Under the pieces are notes generated by a model. It was not told where the DNA came from and did no database searches. It saw only the letters and a program-made list of their open reading frames with translations. Positions 61,514 to 64,000 of a stretch of 64,000 bases of DNA are shown here, one piece after another. Positions within the stretch are counted from its first letter, which is position 1, and the number at the start of each line of letters is the position of its first letter. The stretch is taken from assembly GCF_026168755.1 (NCBI RefSeq), contig NZ_JAPFDR010000007.1, forward strand, positions 1-64,000. The letters are read 5' to 3'. The translations under genes were made by a program, and so were the position numbers. The stretch comes from Clostridium sp. (lineage in GTDB: Bacteria; Bacillota; Clostridia; Clostridiales; Clostridiaceae).

Positions 61514-61543
61514 ATTGAGGAATTTATTGATTCCTCAATTTTT
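61514..61543 (+). terminator. Intra-operon terminator between EIIC and transketolase
   Basis: ATTGAGGAAT (61514-61523) pairs with ATTCCTCAAT (61530-61539) and Ts follow. Partial readthrough would reduce transketolase expression relative to the transporter. Confidence 0.75.
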
Positions 61544-61579
61544 ATACAAAAATATAAATAGAAAAGGAGAATTTTATTA

Positions 61580-62392
61580 ATGAATAAAGATAAATTAGTT
61601 GAAATATCAAAGAATTTAAGAAAAGACATAATAGAAACAATAAATAAAGCAGGTTCAGGACATCCTGGCGGTTCCCTTTCTATTATAGATATACTTTCGT
61701 ATTTATATTTTGAAAAGATGAATATAGATGTATCAAATCCTAAGTATGAAGAGAGAGATAGATTTGTATTAAGTAAAGGACATGCAGCTCCAGCTTTATA
61801 TGTTACTCTTGCTGAAAAAGGTTTCTTTGATAAAGAAGAATTAAATCATTTAAGAGAACTTGGTTCTATTCTTCAAGGGCATCCTGATGCAAAGAAGTGT
61901 CCAGGTGTAGATATTTGTACAGGATCTTTAGGTCAAGGTTTTTCAAATGCATGTGGTATTGCTTTAGGAAATAAACTTAATAATTATAATTCTAAAACTT
62001 ATGTTGTATTAGGAGATGGAGAGCTTCAAGAGGGAATAGTTTGGGAAGCTATGATGGCTGCAGCAAAATATAAGCTTGATAATTTAGTTGCTATAGTTGA
62101 TAAAAACAACATCCAATTAGATGGAAGAGTTTCAGATATAATGCCTTTAGATAATTTAGAAACTAGAATTTCTGATTTTGGATGGCATGTAGTTCAATGT
62201 GATGGTCATGATTTTGATGATATAAATAGAGCTTTTAATGAAATAGAAGAAGTTAAGGATAAACCTAAATGTATAATTGCAAATACTATTAAGGGAAAAG
62301 GTGTTTCATTTATGGAAGATAATGTGGCATGGCATGGTGTTGCACCAAATAAAGAACAAACTGAAATGGCTATAGAAGAAATAGTACGATAG
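61580..62392 (+). CDS. Transketolase, N-terminal subunit
   Basis: The 270-residue protein is the thiamine-diphosphate half of a split transketolase: NKAGSGHPGGSLSIIDIL, DRFVLSKGHAAPALY, GSLGQGFSNACGIALG, VVLGDGELQEGIVWEAMMAA with the GDG...N ThDP motif completed by IVDKNNIQLDG. It pairs with the next gene to form active enzyme. AAAGGAG precedes ATG 61580. Confidence 0.94.
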   Translation: MNKDKLVEISKNLRKDIIETINKAGSGHPGGSLSIIDILSYLYFEKMNIDVSNPKYEERDRFVLSKGHAAPALYVTLAEKGFFDKEELNHLRELGSILQGHPDAKKCPGVDICTGSLGQGFSNACGIALGNKLNNYNSKTYVVLGDGELQEGIVWEAMMAAAKYKLDNLVAIVDKNNIQLDGRVSDIMPLDNLETRISDFGWHVVQCDGHDFDDINRAFNEIEEVKDKPKCIIANTIKGKGVSFMEDNVAWHGVAPNKEQTEMAIEEIVR

Positions 62393-62404
62393 GGGGAAGT
62401 ATTA

Positions 62405-63331
62405 ATGAAGAGAGCAACAAGAGATTCTTATGGACATACTTTAGTAGAACTAGGAAAAGAAAATAAAAATATAGTAGCTTTAGAGGGAGATTTATCAAAG
62501 GCTACTAAATCAGAATTTTTCTCAAAGGAATTTCCTGATAGATTTTTTAATATAGGAATTGCAGAACAAAATATGATTGCTATGGCAGCTGGTTTATCAA
62601 CTACAGGAAAGATACCATTTGCTTCAACATTTGCAGTTTTTGCTGCTGGTAGAGCATTTGAAATAATAAGAAATTCTGTTTGTTATCCAAAAGCTAATGT
62701 AAAGATAGCAGCTACTCATGCTGGAATAACTGTAGGTCCAGATGGAGGTTCTCATCAGGCTATAGAAGATATTGCTTTAATGTGTTCACTTCCTAATATT
62801 ATAGTGTTATCACCTGCTGATGATATTGAAGCTTGCAAGTGTGTTAGAGCAGCAGCAAATATTAACTCACCTGTTTATATAAGATTAGGAAGAATACCAC
62901 TAGATGATATATATGATAATAATTATGATTTCCAAATTGGAAAAGGTAGTGAATTAGTTTCTGGTAATGATGTAACTATTATAGCAACAGGAATTATGGT
63001 TCATAAAGCTTTAAAGGCAGCAGAAGAATTAAAGGCTGAAGGTATTAATGCTAGAGTTATCAATATATCTACAATTAAGCCTATAGATGAAGAAATTATA
63101 ATTAAGGCTGCAAAAGAAACTAAAGGTATAGTAACTGTAGAAGAACACTCTGTTATTGGTGGACTTGGAGATAGAGTTTCATCTGTAGTTTGTAGTAATT
63201 ACCCTGTATTAGTTAAAAAAATTGGTGTTAATGATGTATTTGGTGAGTCTGGTAATCCTGATTCATTATTAGAAAAGCATGGATTAACTGTTGAAAATAT
63301 TAAAAATACAACAATGAGTATACTTAAGTAG
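62405..63331 (+). CDS. Transketolase, C-terminal subunit
   Basis: The 308-residue protein is the pyrimidine-binding half: NIVALEGDLSKATKSEFF, FFNIGIAEQNMIAMAAGLST with the catalytic Glu, THAGITVGPDGGSHQAIEDI and the C-terminal domain (VTVEEHSVIGGLGDRV). It lies 12 bases after the N-terminal subunit, with GGGGGAAG before ATG 62405. Together they would move two-carbon units between sugar phosphates from the imported substrate. Confidence 0.94.
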   Translation: MKRATRDSYGHTLVELGKENKNIVALEGDLSKATKSEFFSKEFPDRFFNIGIAEQNMIAMAAGLSTTGKIPFASTFAVFAAGRAFEIIRNSVCYPKANVKIAATHAGITVGPDGGSHQAIEDIALMCSLPNIIVLSPADDIEACKCVRAAANINSPVYIRLGRIPLDDIYDNNYDFQIGKGSELVSGNDVTIIATGIMVHKALKAAEELKAEGINARVINISTIKPIDEEIIIKAAKETKGIVTVEEHSVIGGLGDRVSSVVCSNYPVLVKKIGVNDVFGESGNPDSLLEKHGLTVENIKNTTMSILK

Positions 63332-63364
63332 TTTTATATAAATAAAAGTTTGGAGGGATGTAAT

Positions 63365-64000
63365 ATGAAAATATTTATTGATACGGCAAATGTAGATGAA
63401 ATTAGAGAAGCTGCAACATGGGGAGTTTTAGATGGAGTTACAACTAATCCATCATTAATTGCAAAAGAGGGTAGAGATTTAACAGAAGTAATTAATGAAA
63501 TATGCTCAATTGTTAATGGTCCTATTAGTGCTGAGGTTATTAGTTTAGAACATGAAAAGATGGTTGAAGAGGCCTTGGAATTAGTAAAGATTCATGAGAA
63601 TATTGTTATTAAGATACCTATGTGTATTGAAGGGTTAAAGGCAGTTAATATTTTAAGTTCAAAAGGAATTAAAACTAATGTTACTTTAATATTCTCATCT
63701 CAACAAGCTTTAATGGCGGCAAAGGCTGGAGCTACTTATGTTAGTCCTTTTGTTGGAAGATTAGATGATGTTGGAATGGATGGAACTGAATTAATAAGTG
63801 AAATTGCTAACATATTTAAGATTCAAGGTATTAAAACTGAAATTATTTCTGCAAGTATTAGAAATCCGATACATGCTTCTAAGTGTGCAGCCGCTCAAGC
63901 TGATATTGCAACTATTCCATTTAATGTATTAAAGCAAATGTGTTTGCATCCATTAACTGATGTAGGAATTGAAAAATTCCTAAAAGATGCAAAAGTAAAT
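63365..64000 (+). CDS. fsa: Small transaldolase / fructose-6-phosphate aldolase-like (cut by window end)
   Basis: ATG 63365 follows GGAGGG and the frame stays open to the window edge (212 codons). Motifs: [49 protein letters not shown] (Schiff-base Lys in the KIP motif), [31 protein letters not shown]. Small members of this family are about 215 residues, so only a few residues and the stop are missing. With the split transketolase it forms a non-oxidative pentose phosphate module attached to the PTS. Confidence 0.93.
   Translation, partial: MKIFIDTANVDEIREAATWGVLDGVTTNPSLIAKEGRDLTEVINEICSIVNGPISAEVISLEHEKMVEEALELVKIHENIVIKIPMCIEGLKAVNILSSKGIKTNVTLIFSSQQALMAAKAGATYVSPFVGRLDDVGMDGTELISEIANIFKIQGIKTEIISASIRNPIHASKCAAAQADIATIPFNVLKQMCLHPLTDVGIEKFLKDAKVN

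Noticed and set aside
1..64000. CRISPR arrays, tRNA and rRNA genes
   Set aside because: No regularly spaced direct repeats with unique spacers, no tRNA cloverleaf with T-arm GTTCGA box, and no rRNA sequence were recognised.

Overview
The window is very AT-rich, with AGGAGG-type ribosome binding sites, frequent TTG/GTG starts and low-GC gene families. It carries sporulation-type and Gram-positive regulatory signatures (Spo0A-like boxes, a LexA/DinR-like box, a CpsB/CpsC/CpsD phosphoregulatory set). This points to a Clostridium-type firmicute chromosome. I saw no tRNA, rRNA or CRISPR array. The genus is inferred from composition and protein families, not from a marker gene.

Layout. (1) 1-5.5 kb: an Rpn/PD-(D/E)XK gene whose 5' side is the 3' end of a group II intron, an M18 aminopeptidase, a prepilin-like protein, two small unknown proteins, and manA. 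(2) 5.4-9.5 kb: a REP-associated tyrosine transposase flanked by GC-rich palindromes, an internally deleted glycerate kinase, a small P-loop protein, an AAA/PD-(D/E)XK protein, and a 260-bp imperfect palindrome. (3) 9.5-14 kb: a MarR regulator with two copies of one operator-like palindrome and a two-subunit ABC exporter. (4) 14-19.9 kb: an accessory patch with a Gly/Ser hexapeptide-repeat surface protein, two membrane-anchored proteins, several broken transposases, a miniature IS3-like element and an IS1595-like protein that appears to have lost its catalytic residues. (5) 20-24.8 kb: prfC, an orphan sensor kinase, and a CpsB-type phosphatase.

(6) 24.9-47.6 kb: an exopolysaccharide or capsule locus. 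A divergent sigma-like factor with a LexA-like box sits at its head, beside two Spo0A-like boxes. The long forward operon encodes two Wzz-type chain-length proteins, a BY-kinase, sugar-nucleotide enzymes (a CapD/PglF-type dehydratase, ManC, and a CapE-CapF-CapG set for UDP-L-FucNAc), an initiating phosphosugar transferase, several glycosyltransferases, a Wzy-like polymerase, a Wzx flippase and acyltransferases. glmS, an LCP-family ligase and a VanZ protein follow. This fits a Wzx/Wzy polymer whose precursors come from UDP-GlcNAc (glmS) and GDP-mannose (manA and manC).

(7) 51.5-56.7 kb: a phage-like replication module made of an orphan winged-helix regulator, a DUF2800-like protein, a replication initiator and a DnaB-type helicase. 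The middle of the initiator gene holds 12 regularly spaced 16-bp palindromic units followed by an AT-only stretch, the layout of an intragenic replication origin. A DUF3990 protein, a broken gene and a truncated second copy of the Rpn gene follow. (8) 57.4-64 kb: a PRD regulator, a three-gene ascorbate-superfamily PTS, a split transketolase and a small transaldolase cut by the window edge. Together they form a sugar operon feeding the pentose phosphate pathway.

The strongest leads are the intragenic origin-like array, the transposase with its REP-like palindromes, the sigma factor with a LexA-like box, and the IS1595-derived protein. All calls come from reading the sequence and remembered family features. 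No database search was run.
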